Shown here: in pieces, positions 23,997 to 30,825 of the stretch
How the letters are laid out: each line of letters starts with the position of its first letter
Numbering within the stretch: position 1 is the stretch's first letter
Origin: SG8-41 sp036555615
GTDB lineage: Bacteria; Pseudomonadota; Gammaproteobacteria; Burkholderiales; SG8-41
Length of the DNA stretch: 46,640 nt
Assembly: GCA_036555615.1 (NCBI GenBank)
Contig: DATBKZ010000095.1
Coordinates: forward strand, 1 to 46,640
Direction: 5' to 3'
Program-made: the position numbers and the translations under genes
The notes under the pieces: generated by a model
What the model was told of the DNA's origin: nothing
Database searches by the model: none
What the model saw: the letters and a program-made list of their open reading frames with translations, nothing else

Positions 23997-25673
23997 CTAC
24001 TTCATGAAGGTGAGGTGCTCGGCGACCGGGCCCAGCGCCGCTGCCGGGAAGAACGTCAGCGCGCCGATGACCAGGATCGTCGCGAGCAGCATGACGGCGA
24101 ATGTGCCGTCCTCCACCCCGAGCGTGCCGGCCGACTCGGTGGCGCGCCGCTTCGCCGCGAGCGAGCCGACGATCGCCAGCGGCAGGATGATCGGGATGTA
24201 CCGTGCCAGCAGCATCACGATGCCGGTGGCCACGTTCCAGGGCACGGTGTTGTCGCCCAGGCCCTCGAAGCCCGAGCCGTTGTTGGCGGAGGCGGAGCTG
24301 AACTCGTAGAGGATCTCGCTGAATCCGTGCGCGCCCGCGTTGTTGAGCGTCTCCGTTCCCCACGGCGTCACGGCGAAGATCGCGGTGCCGCCGAGAATGA
24401 ACAGGGCGTGCGCGAGCAGGGCGAGCACGGCGAACTTGACCTCGCGCGCCTCCACGCGCCAGCCCAGGTACTCGGGCGTGCGGCCAACCATCATTCCGGC
24501 GACGAACACGGCGAGGATCATGTAGATGAACATGTTGATCATTCCGACGCCGACGCCGCCGTAGGTGGCGTTCAGCCACATGCCGATCATGGGCATCAGG
24601 CCCGCCATCGGGTTGAGACTGTCGTGCATTGCCCCGACGGAGCCGTTGCTGGTCGAGGTGGTGAGCACGGCCCAGGTCGGGCCGGAGGTGGCGCCGAAGC
24701 GCATCTCCTTGCCCTCCAGGTTGCCCACGTTCTGCTCGATCGGCAGCGCGGCGAAGGCCTGCGTCGGGGCCGTCTCGAAATACACTGCGCCGGTGATCTT
24801 GACGAGGAGCAGCACCCCCATCACGGCGAACACGACCGCGGCGTGGCGCATGCGACCGATGATGCGGCCGAACATCCACACCGACGACATCGGAACGAGA
24901 ATGATGGAAATCATTGCCAGCCCATTTGTCCAGAACGTCGGGTTCTCGAAGGGGTGCGTGCAGTTCGGGCCGAAGAAGCCGCCGCCGTTGGTGCCGAGCT
25001 GCTTGATCGTGAGGAAGGCCGCTACCGGGCCGCGCGCGATGGTCTGTTCCGCGCCCTCGAGCGTGATCGCCTTGACCGCGCCCTCGAACGTCATGGGCAT
25101 GCCGGCAAGCACCATGAGCGTGGCGACCACGAGGGCGAGCGGCAGGAAGACGAGAAAGGACGCGCGCTGCAGGTCGACGAAGAAGTTGCCGAGGCCTTTT
25201 CCCGCCAGGCCGCGCGCGAGCGCCGCCAGGGCGGCAACCCCGGTCGCCGCCGATACGAACTGCAGCCACATGAGCGCGCCAAGCTGCGAGAGGTAGCTCA
25301 GAGTGGACTCCCCCGAGTAATGCTGCAGATTGGTGTTGGACGTGAACGAAGCCGCGGTGTTGAAAATCAGGCTTCCTTCGACGCTTTTCATGCCGTCCGG
25401 GTTGAGCGGCAAATGCTGCTGCAGCGCCATGATGCCGAAGCTCACCACGAACATCAGGATGTTGAAGGCGAGCATCGAGACCATGTACTGCTTCCAGTCC
25501 TGCGACGGGCGGGCAATCGCGCCGCCGACCAGCTGGAAGACGCGGTTGAAGCGGCCGGCGACTCCGTCCGCGGGCGCGACCGGGTCCATCGCCCACTTCA
25601 TGTAGCGGCCGAGCGGCCACGAAGCGACGGCGGTGCCGCCGACGACGAGAACTACGAAAAGGATGGCGTCCAT
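23997..25673 (-). CDS. kdpA: Potassium-transporting ATPase subunit KdpA
   Basis: A 558-residue, ten-helix K+ channel-like subunit of usual length. Selectivity-filter loops are visible: TSNTNLQHYSGE, GTNGGGFFGPNCTHPFENPT, TSTSNGSVGAMHDSLNP and NNGSGFEGLGDN. It takes K+ from the periplasm and passes it to KdpB through an intersubunit tunnel. ATG 25673 is used; a TTG two codons upstream (25679) is possible and neither has a strong ribosome site. Unusually, kdpA follows kdpB here, separated by a 27-residue peptide gene. Confidence 0.96.
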   Translation of the reverse strand: MDAILFVVLVVGGTAVASWPLGRYMKWAMDPVAPADGVAGRFNRVFQLVGGAIARPSQDWKQYMVSMLAFNILMFVVSFGIMALQQHLPLNPDGMKSVEGSLIFNTAASFTSNTNLQHYSGESTLSYLSQLGALMWLQFVSAATGVAALAALARGLAGKGLGNFFVDLQRASFLVFLPLALVVATLMVLAGMPMTFEGAVKAITLEGAEQTIARGPVAAFLTIKQLGTNGGGFFGPNCTHPFENPTFWTNGLAMISIILVPMSSVWMFGRIIGRMRHAAVVFAVMGVLLLVKITGAVYFETAPTQAFAALPIEQNVGNLEGKEMRFGATSGPTWAVLTTSTSNGSVGAMHDSLNPMAGLMPMIGMWLNATYGGVGVGMINMFIYMILAVFVAGMMVGRTPEYLGWRVEAREVKFAVLALLAHALFILGGTAIFAVTPWGTETLNNAGAHGFSEILYEFSSASANNGSGFEGLGDNTVPWNVATGIVMLLARYIPIILPLAIVGSLAAKRRATESAGTLGVEDGTFAVMLLATILVIGALTFFPAAALGPVAEHLTFMK

Positions 25674-25705
25674 TGGCAAGTGATCAGCTCAGAGTGCCGG
25701 GCGCT

Positions 25706-25789
25706 CTAGCGCCAGTCGATCGCATAGGTAAGCCACAACAGGAGTCCGAAAACTCCAATCCCGAGAAGCAGGTACAGCAAGGGGGCCAT
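25706..25789 (-). CDS. 27-residue one-helix peptide between kdpB and kdpA (KdpF-like)
   Basis: MAPLLYLLLGIGVFGLLLWLTYAIDWR is a single hydrophobic helix ending in Asp-Trp-Arg. AAAGGAA precedes the ATG. It is similar in size and hydrophobicity to KdpF, but a standard KdpF is already encoded at 27904, so this is either a second KdpF-like subunit or another small membrane peptide. It lies in the kdp operon, 18 nt after the kdpB stop and 32 nt before kdpA. Confidence 0.6.
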   Translation of the reverse strand: MAPLLYLLLGIGVFGLLLWLTYAIDWR

Positions 25790-25807
25790 GGTCGAGTTCC
25801 TTTCCGG

Positions 25808-27907
25808 TCAAACGAGGCGCAATGCCGTCAATATCACGTCGATCAGCTTGATGCCGACAAACGGCGCCACGATCCCGCCGACGCCGTACACGAGAAGAAA
25901 ATTGCGCAGGAGCCGCGCGGCCCCGAGCGGGCGATACCGCACGCCCCTGAGCGCGAGCGGAATCAGCACGACGATGATGAGCGCGTTGAAGATCACGGCC
26001 GAGAGAATCGCGCTCTGCGGCGTCGCCAGCCCCATGATGTTGAGCGCGTTCAGCTGGGGGTAGGTGACCGCGAACGCCGCCGGGATGATGGCGAAATACT
26101 TGGCGACGTCGTTGGCGATCGAGAACGTCGTGAGCGCGCCGCGGGTCATCAGCATCTGCTTGCCGGTCTCGACGACTTCGATGAGCTTGGTCGGGTTGGA
26201 GTCGAGATCGACCATGTTGCCGGCCTCCTTGGCCGCCTGCGTGCCGGTATTCATGGCCACCGCGACATCGGCCTGCGCCAGCGCCGGGGCGTCGTTGGTC
26301 CCGTCGCCTGTCATGGCGACGAGGCGGCCCTGCGCCTGGTGCTCGCGAATGAGCTTGAGCTTGGCCTCGGGCGTCGCCTCGGCGAGAAAGTCATCGACCC
26401 CGGCTTCGGCGGCGATCGACGCTGCAGTAAGGCGGTTGTCGCCGGTGATCATCACCGTCTTGATGCCCATGCGGCGCAGCTCGACGAAGCGCTCCTTGAT
26501 GCCGCCTTTGACGATGTCCTTCAGCTCGATCACACCCAGCACGCGCTTGTCCTCGGCCACCACCAGCGGCGTCGAGCCCTTGCGCGAGATGGTTTCGACG
26601 AGCGTCTGCACTTCGGTGGGGAAGCGCGCGCCCTGCTGCTCCACCCAGGCGCGGATCGCGTCGGAAGCGCCCTTGCGGATGCGGCGGCCATCGAGGTCAA
26701 CGCCGCTCATGCGGGAGTGCGCGGTAAAGGGCACGAATGCCGCGCCCAGGGCCTTCAAGTCGCGCTCGCGGATGCCGAAGCGCTGCTTGGCCAGCACGAC
26801 GATCGACCGGCCCTCCGGCGTCTGATCGGGCAGCGAGGCGAGCTGGGCGGCATCTGCGAGCGCCTCGCGCGTGACGCCCGGGGCCGGGATCAGGGTGTCG
26901 GCCTGGCGGTCGCCGAGGGTGATCGTCCCGGTTTTGTCGAGCAGCAGCACGTCCACGTCTCCCGCAGCTTCCACCGCGCGGCCCGACATGGCGATCACGT
27001 TCTTCGCGATCATTCGTCCCATGCCGGCGATGCCGATCGCCGAGAGCAGGCCCCCGATCGTCGTCGGAATCAGGCAGACGAGCAGCGCGACGAGCGTTGT
27101 GATCGTCACCGGCTCGCCGGCCTTGGCGGCGTTCACGCTGAAGATCGAGAACGGCAGCAGCGTGACCGTTGCGAGCAGGAAGATTAGCGTGAGCGCAGCG
27201 AGGAAGATCGCGAGCGCGATCTCGTTGGGCGTTTTCTGGCGCTTTGCGCCCTCCACCATTGCGATCATGCGGTCCAGGAAGGACTCGCCCGGCCTGGCGG
27301 TGATGCGCACGATCAGCCAGTCCGAAATGACGAGCGTTCCGCCGGTGACCGAAGAGAAATCACCCCCGGCTTCGCGGATCACCGGGGCGGATTCGCCGGT
27401 GACCGCCGACTCGTTGACGGACGCAACGCCTTCGATCACCTCGCCGTCGAGCGGGATGATGTCGCCTGCCTCCACGAGCACGATGTCGCCCTTCTCGAGC
27501 TGCGTGGCCTTGACGAGCATCTGGGTGGCGCCGCGGCGCGGCTCCATCAGCCTCTTTGCGTTGATGTCGCGGCGCGTGGCGCGCAACGCGGCGGCCTGTG
27601 CCTTGCCGCGCCCCTCGGCGACCGCCTCGGCGAAATTGGCGAACAGTACCGTGAACCACAGCCACAGCGACACCGCGAGGATGTAGCCGGCGGGCGCTTC
27701 ACCGCGTCCGACGATTGCCTGTATCCCCAACGCGGTCGTGAGAATCGCGCCCACGTAGCACACGAACATCACCGGGTTTTTCCACTGCATCTGGGGAGCG
27801 AGGCGCTTGAAGGCCTCCCACAGCGCGGGCTTGACGAACGCCGGCTCGAACATCGCGCGCATGCCCCCGGCCCGGGCCGCGCGCAGGGCGGCGGTGTGAT
27901 TGCTCAC
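25808..27907 (-). CDS. kdpB: Potassium-transporting P-type ATPase subunit KdpB
   Basis: A 699-residue P-type ATPase. TGES actuator motif at 170-173, PTTIGG ion-site loop at 281-286, phosphorylated Asp324 in DKTGT, and the hinge motif MTGDGTNDAPALAQADVAVAMNTGTQAAKEAG. It hydrolyses ATP to drive high-affinity K+ uptake. The start is GTG 27907: it overlaps the kdpF stop as GTGA and has GGAGG 7 nt upstream inside kdpF. The longer in-frame start at 27937 lies inside kdpF and is rejected. Confidence 0.96.
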   Translation of the reverse strand: MSNHTAALRAARAGGMRAMFEPAFVKPALWEAFKRLAPQMQWKNPVMFVCYVGAILTTALGIQAIVGRGEAPAGYILAVSLWLWFTVLFANFAEAVAEGRGKAQAAALRATRRDINAKRLMEPRRGATQMLVKATQLEKGDIVLVEAGDIIPLDGEVIEGVASVNESAVTGESAPVIREAGGDFSSVTGGTLVISDWLIVRITARPGESFLDRMIAMVEGAKRQKTPNEIALAIFLAALTLIFLLATVTLLPFSIFSVNAAKAGEPVTITTLVALLVCLIPTTIGGLLSAIGIAGMGRMIAKNVIAMSGRAVEAAGDVDVLLLDKTGTITLGDRQADTLIPAPGVTREALADAAQLASLPDQTPEGRSIVVLAKQRFGIRERDLKALGAAFVPFTAHSRMSGVDLDGRRIRKGASDAIRAWVEQQGARFPTEVQTLVETISRKGSTPLVVAEDKRVLGVIELKDIVKGGIKERFVELRRMGIKTVMITGDNRLTAASIAAEAGVDDFLAEATPEAKLKLIREHQAQGRLVAMTGDGTNDAPALAQADVAVAMNTGTQAAKEAGNMVDLDSNPTKLIEVVETGKQMLMTRGALTTFSIANDVAKYFAIIPAAFAVTYPQLNALNIMGLATPQSAILSAVIFNALIIVVLIPLALRGVRYRPLGAARLLRNFLLVYGVGGIVAPFVGIKLIDVILTALRLV

Positions 27908-27996
27908 GAGAAGTCCTCCGGCTTGAGGAGCGCCCACACGAGATAGACGGCAAGGCCGAGCGCCACAAGGCCGCCGAGTATGTAGAGGCCGCTCAT
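27904..27996 (-). CDS. kdpF: Potassium-transporting ATPase subunit KdpF
   Basis: A 30-residue peptide, MSGLYILGGLVALGLAVYLV then WALLKPEDFS. The LLKPE(D/K)F end is the classic KdpF signature. KdpF is a lipid-like stabiliser of the KdpFABC complex. Both ends overlap neighbours by 4 nt: ATGA with the upstream 31-residue gene and GTGA with kdpB, so the three are translationally coupled. Confidence 0.9.
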   Translation of the reverse strand: MSGLYILGGLVALGLAVYLVWALLKPEDFS

Positions 27997-28088
27997 TTGC
28001 GCCCCGTCAGCCGCTCCAGCAGATAGACCAGAGCGACGCACGCCACGACAAACCCGATCGATAGCAGCATGAAAATAACCTCGGACAT
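27993..28088 (-). CDS. 31-residue one-helix peptide, first gene of the kdp operon
   Basis: MSEVIFMLLSIGFVVACVAL then VYLLERLTGRK: one membrane helix with a short basic tail. The ending YLLERL resembles small uncharacterised peptides found just upstream of kdpF in other proteobacteria. Its stop overlaps the kdpF ATG (ATGA). It is the first coding unit after promoter box A (28162-28182), with a ~60-nt leader, and has AGGAGA upstream. Role unknown; an additional pump-associated peptide is a reasonable inference. Confidence 0.7.
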   Translation of the reverse strand: MSEVIFMLLSIGFVVACVALVYLLERLTGRK

Positions 28089-28148
28089 GAAGGTCTCCTA
28101 AGATGCCTCGTCGTCCCCGGGCCCACTCGCGTCCCAGGCAACCGGAAC

Positions 28149-28182
28149 ATGCTAGGAAGTTCGTCGTAAAGATGTCGTCAAG
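28149..28182 (-). promoter_or_regulatory. kdp operon promoter: KdpE-like box A plus -10
   Basis: Minus-strand box CTTGACGACATCTTTACGACG (28182-28162 is given here as two half-sites, CTTGAC and CTTTAC, 11 nt apart), then 7 nt, then TAGCAT (28154-28149) as a -10. Boxes B and C have the same layout. KdpE is the obvious candidate regulator because it is an OmpR/PhoB-type protein encoded in the same locus; not proven. Confidence 0.65.
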
Positions 28183-28331
28183 AATTGGCCCGCTCGTCTA
28201 GCCAGCCGAAATGCCGGAAATTCGGGCCGAGAGGACCCGGGCGATCCCGGCGCCCGCCAGGGCCGCTCTCAGCCACAAGCAATCGCGCTGCAGTACGTAC
28301 ATCCCGGAACGGAACGGGCTCTTGATCCAGA

Positions 28332-28442
28332 TCAATGGTCGCGGCTTCCGCGGCGCGCAAGCCTCAGGACGATGACATACGCGCAGGCGAGCGGCACCAC
28401 CAGGACGGCAACCGCAAGGGCCATGGTGAGGAACGTGTCCAT
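28332..28442 (-). CDS. 36-residue one-helix membrane peptide
   Basis: MDTFLTMALAVAVLVVPLACAYVIVLRLARRGSRDH: one long helix and a basic tail, topology like the other peptides of this block. It starts 22 nt after the Cys-rich gene on the same strand and is the last gene before the kdp promoter. The ribosome site is weak (GCC-rich leader), which lowers confidence. The 28183-28331 interval beyond it shows no further convincing gene. Confidence 0.5.
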   Translation of the reverse strand: MDTFLTMALAVAVLVVPLACAYVIVLRLARRGSRDH

Positions 28443-28464
28443 GGGGGCAATAAACGGCTTCGAT

Positions 28465-28683
28465 TCATGAAATTGTAAGGTCGGCGGGAACCTCCGCCCG
28501 GCTCCGATCATTGCGGCCCGCGCGCCCCGTTGAAAGCTGGTAGCGTGCCCGGCGTCGCCGGCGTCTTTCAGCTTCGCAGTCGCCGCAGCAGCAGAGCTGC
28601 CGGCCATAGGCGAACTGTGCCCGGACAGCGGACACTTCGTGCCGCGTGCCGCAGATGGGGCATTGGTGCCGTGTCGTGCCCAT
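28465..28683 (-). CDS. Small Cys-rich (zinc-ribbon-like) protein
   Basis: A 72-residue protein with an N-terminal CPICGTRHEVSAV and, ~20 residues later, LCCCGDCEAERRRRRRARY. The CxxC...CxxC spacing looks like a treble-clef or ribbon zinc site (knuckle CPxCGTRH), followed by a strongly basic stretch that could bind nucleic acid. The ATG lies 2 nt after the stop of the IS110-domain gene, so it is surely on the same transcript. The tail after ~55 residues is low-complexity. Family not recognised. Confidence 0.55.
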   Translation of the reverse strand: MGTTRHQCPICGTRHEVSAVRAQFAYGRQLCCCGDCEAERRRRRRARYQLSTGRAGRNDRSRAEVPADLTIS

Positions 28684-28685
28684 TC

Positions 28686-29072
28686 TCAGACCTGCCGCTC
28701 GGCGAATCGGGCCAAGCGCCTGGCGCGTTCTTCCGGTTCCATGTCGGCGGGCTGCCGTCCGGTGCCGCGCGCTGCTTCAATCGTTCGCGACGCCACGAGA
28801 GTGACTTCCGCCCGGTGCAGCGGAGCAAGCTCCAGCGCAATGCCCAGCCCGGTCGTGCCGCAGGAGCGGATGCAGATGCGCGGCCGCGCCGGCTTGCTGG
28901 AAATGTGCTCGCGCAGGGCCGAAACTCCGGCAGCTCCCGCCGGGTAGCGGGTAGCCGGACCCGGGTGGCCGCTCAACAGCTGCGCGACAACCAGGGAACC
29001 GTCGTCGGCAACGTCAATGCCGTAACAGCATTCGTCCCGGTCGCCCGTTGCGAACCGCACAGATGTGGTCAT
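28686..29072 (-). CDS. Stand-alone IS110-type (DEDD) transposase N-terminal domain protein
   Basis: A 128-residue protein whose layout matches the N-terminal RNase H-like domain of IS110 transposases: YGIDVADDGSL (first Asp), AAGVSALREHI, then RICIRSCGTTG where IS110 has v-x-EATG, then IEAARGTGRQPAD and a final ARRLARFAERQ. It ends exactly where that domain would end. The catalytic Glu is replaced, so it is unlikely to cut DNA; a domesticated or regulatory remnant is inferred. Coupled on both sides: ATGA overlap with the 41-residue peptide gene upstream, 2 nt to the Cys-rich gene downstream. No second transposase half or terminal repeats are seen. Confidence 0.65.
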   Translation of the reverse strand: MTTSVRFATGDRDECCYGIDVADDGSLVVAQLLSGHPGPATRYPAGAAGVSALREHISSKPARPRICIRSCGTTGLGIALELAPLHRAEVTLVASRTIEAARGTGRQPADMEPEERARRLARFAERQV

Positions 29073-29194
29073 GCGGAGAGGCTTGCCAGGACGTGCATGG
29101 CGAGGGGTACCACAAACAGCGCCAGCAGCATCACGGTACCGAATTCGAACGACCCCAGTGGACGGGGCGTCTTTTCCGATGGTAGCGTGTTCAT
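29069..29194 (-). CDS. 41-residue one-helix membrane peptide, first gene of the box B operon
   Basis: A polar N-terminus (MNTLPSEKTPRPLGSFEFG) precedes one helix (TVMLLALFVVPLAMHVLASL). GGAGT lies 7 nt before the ATG. Its stop overlaps the next ATG (ATGA). It is the first gene after promoter box B (29254-29274). Function unknown; co-expression with the IS110-domain and Cys-rich proteins is strongly suggested by the overlaps. Confidence 0.6.
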   Translation of the reverse strand: MNTLPSEKTPRPLGSFEFGTVMLLALFVVPLAMHVLASLSA

Positions 29195-29240
29195 GTGTTA
29201 CTCCGGTCTTTCGCGCGGGTTTCAATCCGCCATGGCATTC

Positions 29241-29274
29241 AAGATAGACCTCGCCGCGTAAGGACGGTGTAAAG
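29241..29274 (-). promoter_or_regulatory. Promoter of the micropeptide operon: KdpE-like box B plus -10
   Basis: Minus-strand half-sites CTTTAC and CCTTAC, 11 nt apart, in a 21-nt box (29274-29254) ending ACGCGG; 7 nt later TATCTT (29246-29241). Layout and most bases match boxes A and C. Confidence 0.65.
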
Positions 29275-29287
29275 AAAGCGTCCCCTT

Positions 29288-29461
29288 TCAAATGGGGTGG
29301 CCGGAGTCACTCAAAGTGGATTTCCCGTCCAGCTCTCCGCGCCGCTCCGCCGTTGCGCGGCGGCCGCGAGCCCGTCTCGTGCGCTTGGACCAAAGATAGC
29401 GAACGCCGGCGACCACGCCATAGAGCACGGTCACGATCAGTAACAGGGTCAGTCCTACCAT
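29288..29461 (-). CDS. 57-residue one-helix membrane peptide with basic tail
   Basis: MVGLTLLLIVTVLYGVVAGVRYLW is one hydrophobic helix, followed by a long Arg-rich tail (SKRTRRARGRR). AAGGAG lies 6 nt before ATG 29461, so the longer in-frame start at 29581 is rejected. It sits alone between boxes C (upstream) and B (downstream), so it is probably its own transcript. Function unknown; the general form is like the kdp-linked peptides. Confidence 0.65.
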   Translation of the reverse strand: MVGLTLLLIVTVLYGVVAGVRYLWSKRTRRARGRRATAERRGELDGKSTLSDSGHPI

Positions 29462-29492
29462 TGCAGACTCCTTTGTCCGAGGTATGGCTGAC

Positions 29493-29526
29493 AAGGTATG
29501 GTTGGCCGCGTAAAGACACCTTAAAA
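29493..29526 (-). promoter_or_regulatory. Promoter of the 57-residue peptide gene: KdpE-like box C plus -10
   Basis: Minus-strand box (29526-29506) with half-sites TTTTAA and CTTTAC 11 nt apart, ending ACGCGG; 7 nt later TACCTT (29498-29493). The first half-site is weaker than in A and B, the second is identical. Confidence 0.6.
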
Positions 29527-29612
29527 AGATTGCGATCGAGCGTTGAGCGCGAGTCGCAGGGGTGGAAGCTACTCCCACCACGCCGCCCGATTATGCCTCA
29601 ACCTCACCCCCA

Positions 29613-29633
29613 CCCTCTCCCGACCGGAGAGGG
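29613..29633. terminator. Strong hairpin, possible REP/terminator
   Basis: CCCTCTCC-cgacc-GGAGAGGG, a perfect 8-bp stem with 5-nt loop. It lies in a gene-poor stretch between the micropeptide block and the hydrolase-gene remnant; no T-run follows. Confidence 0.4.
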
Positions 29634-29677
29634 AGCGAAGGTTCAGGGGAGGAGAAAAAGGAGTGACGGCTAGAATT

Positions 29678-29749
29678 AGACCTAGCGGGGCTTGATGGGC
29701 GGGGTCTAGTCGCGCTTGCCCCACGGCCCGTCGCCGCACTCGCGGCTGT
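29678..29749 (-). pseudogene. Decayed fragment of the 3' end of the alpha/beta hydrolase gene (34157)
   Basis: About 60 of 72 positions match 34165-34236 in an ungapped alignment by eye. On the minus strand it reads CGDGPWGKRD, stop, TPPIKPR, against NGDGPWGKCDWTLPIKPG in the intact gene, with Trp TGG changed to TAG. The rest of the gene is absent. Confidence 0.7.
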
Positions 29750-29788
29750 GGGAGATACTGCACCGTGGATGGCGGACCTGTCCGCGCC

Positions 29789-30097
29789 CTATCGCTTGTG
29801 GGGTGGGACGGACTGGATTGCGGCCGAAAACCGCGCGTGGGCGGCCGGGTCGACGGGCCGGTATTTCACCTTGGTGCTCGCCGGGTCCTTACCGAGGAAA
29901 TTGTCGCCCTTCCAGTTCTGCGCCGGCCGGATGGGCCGGGGAGCGAATCCGCCGCCGCAGTTCGGGCAGACATTATGCAGGACGTTATCGACGCACGCTG
30001 CGCAAAACGTGCACTCATAGCTGCAGATGCGCGCCTCGAGCGAGTCCGGAGGCAGCGCCTTGTTGCAGTTCTCGCAGGTCGGTCTCAGCTCGAGCAT
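29789..30097 (-). CDS. DUF1272 domain-containing protein
   Basis: A 102-residue Cys-rich protein: LRPTCENCNKALPPDSLEARICSYECTFCAACVDNVLHNVCPNCGGGFAPRPIRP is the DUF1272 pattern with four CxxC-type pairs that probably bind two zinc ions. Function of the family is unknown; it may contact nucleic acid or protein. GGAGG lies before ATG 30097. It is 23 nt downstream of the DJ-1/PfpI gene on the same strand, so co-transcription is likely. Confidence 0.88.
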   Translation of the reverse strand: MLELRPTCENCNKALPPDSLEARICSYECTFCAACVDNVLHNVCPNCGGGFAPRPIRPAQNWKGDNFLGKDPASTKVKYRPVDPAAHARFSAAIQSVPPHKR

Positions 30098-30120
30098 GTG
30101 GCCTCCCGATCGCGCGAACG

Positions 30121-30690
30121 CTACGAGTTCCACCGGTACGGGTAGTCCATCTGAGCGGCGACCCGGTCGCGCGCGTCGGCACCGGCCAATCTCTGCACCA
30201 GGTGCAGGCCCATGTCGAGAGCAGACGAGACGCCGCGCGCGGTAATGATGTCCCCTTCGTCCACCACCCGTTCGCGCACGACCTCGCGGCAGTAAGGCTC
30301 GAGCTCCTTGTATGCGCTCGGGTGCGTCGTCGCGCGCCGGCCCTGAAGAAAACCCGCAGCTCCGAGGAGCAGGGCGCCGGTGCAAACCGAGACTTTCAGT
30401 GGCACGGACCGGGCAGCTTTGAGCCAATCGATGAAACCACGGTCGTGCTGAAGGTCCCGGGTGCCAAACCCGCCGGGCACAAAGAGCATGTCGTAGGAAC
30501 CAAGCGGCTCCTTGACCGCTTCCGCCTCCAGACGCAGCCCTCGGTCATCCACGACGGACCGCGTGATCGAGCAGATGCGCCATTCGAAATCCTCGATGAT
30601 CCTCATGGACTTCAAGCGCGTGACCGGGTCGTAGAAGCCGATGAAATCCAGAGACGTCATGCGATCGAATACGACGAAAGCCGCTTTCAT
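30121..30690 (-). CDS. DJ-1/PfpI family protein
   Basis: A 189-residue class I glutamine amidotransferase-like protein: FDRMTSLDFIGFYDP, DMLFVPGGFGTRDL, and the nucleophile elbow VSVCTGALLLGAAG with Cys103, then GRRATTHPSAYKELE with the conserved His. Members include isonitrile hydratases, chaperone-like DJ-1 proteins and transcriptional regulators; the D-F-x-G-x-Y-D-P start is closest to the isonitrile hydratase/InhA-like group. ATG 30690 has GGAGG upstream; the in-frame start at 30708 is rejected. Confidence 0.88.
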   Translation of the reverse strand: MKAAFVVFDRMTSLDFIGFYDPVTRLKSMRIIEDFEWRICSITRSVVDDRGLRLEAEAVKEPLGSYDMLFVPGGFGTRDLQHDRGFIDWLKAARSVPLKVSVCTGALLLGAAGFLQGRRATTHPSAYKELEPYCREVVRERVVDEGDIITARGVSSALDMGLHLVQRLAGADARDRVAAQMDYPYRWNS

Positions 30691-30700
30691 AAGAGCCTCC

Positions 30701-30823
30701 TCACGCAACCTGGTGCGCTACGTCATGCGCGAGGATGCGCTCCAGGTCGCGCGAGTTCCACGCGGCGATCCACTCATCGGCGAACCGCTCCGCGAATCCG
30801 GGTTCCAGGACCGGGGACGTGTG
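30701..30823 (-). pseudogene. Possible remnant of a SnoaL/NTF2-like gene
   Basis: On the minus strand FAERFADEWIAAWNSRDLERILAH resembles the first helices of SnoaL/NTF2-like proteins, which normally continue for ~100 more residues, but here a stop comes after VAHQVA. There is no clear start; the frame runs up into the methyltransferase-like gene. A truncated copy is more likely than a functional gene. Confidence 0.4.
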
Positions 30824-30825
30824 CC

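Noticed and set aside
28178..28360. 60-codon minus-strand frame just upstream of the kdp promoter
   Set aside because: No ribosome site, overlaps the better 36-residue peptide and box A, and has no helix or motif.
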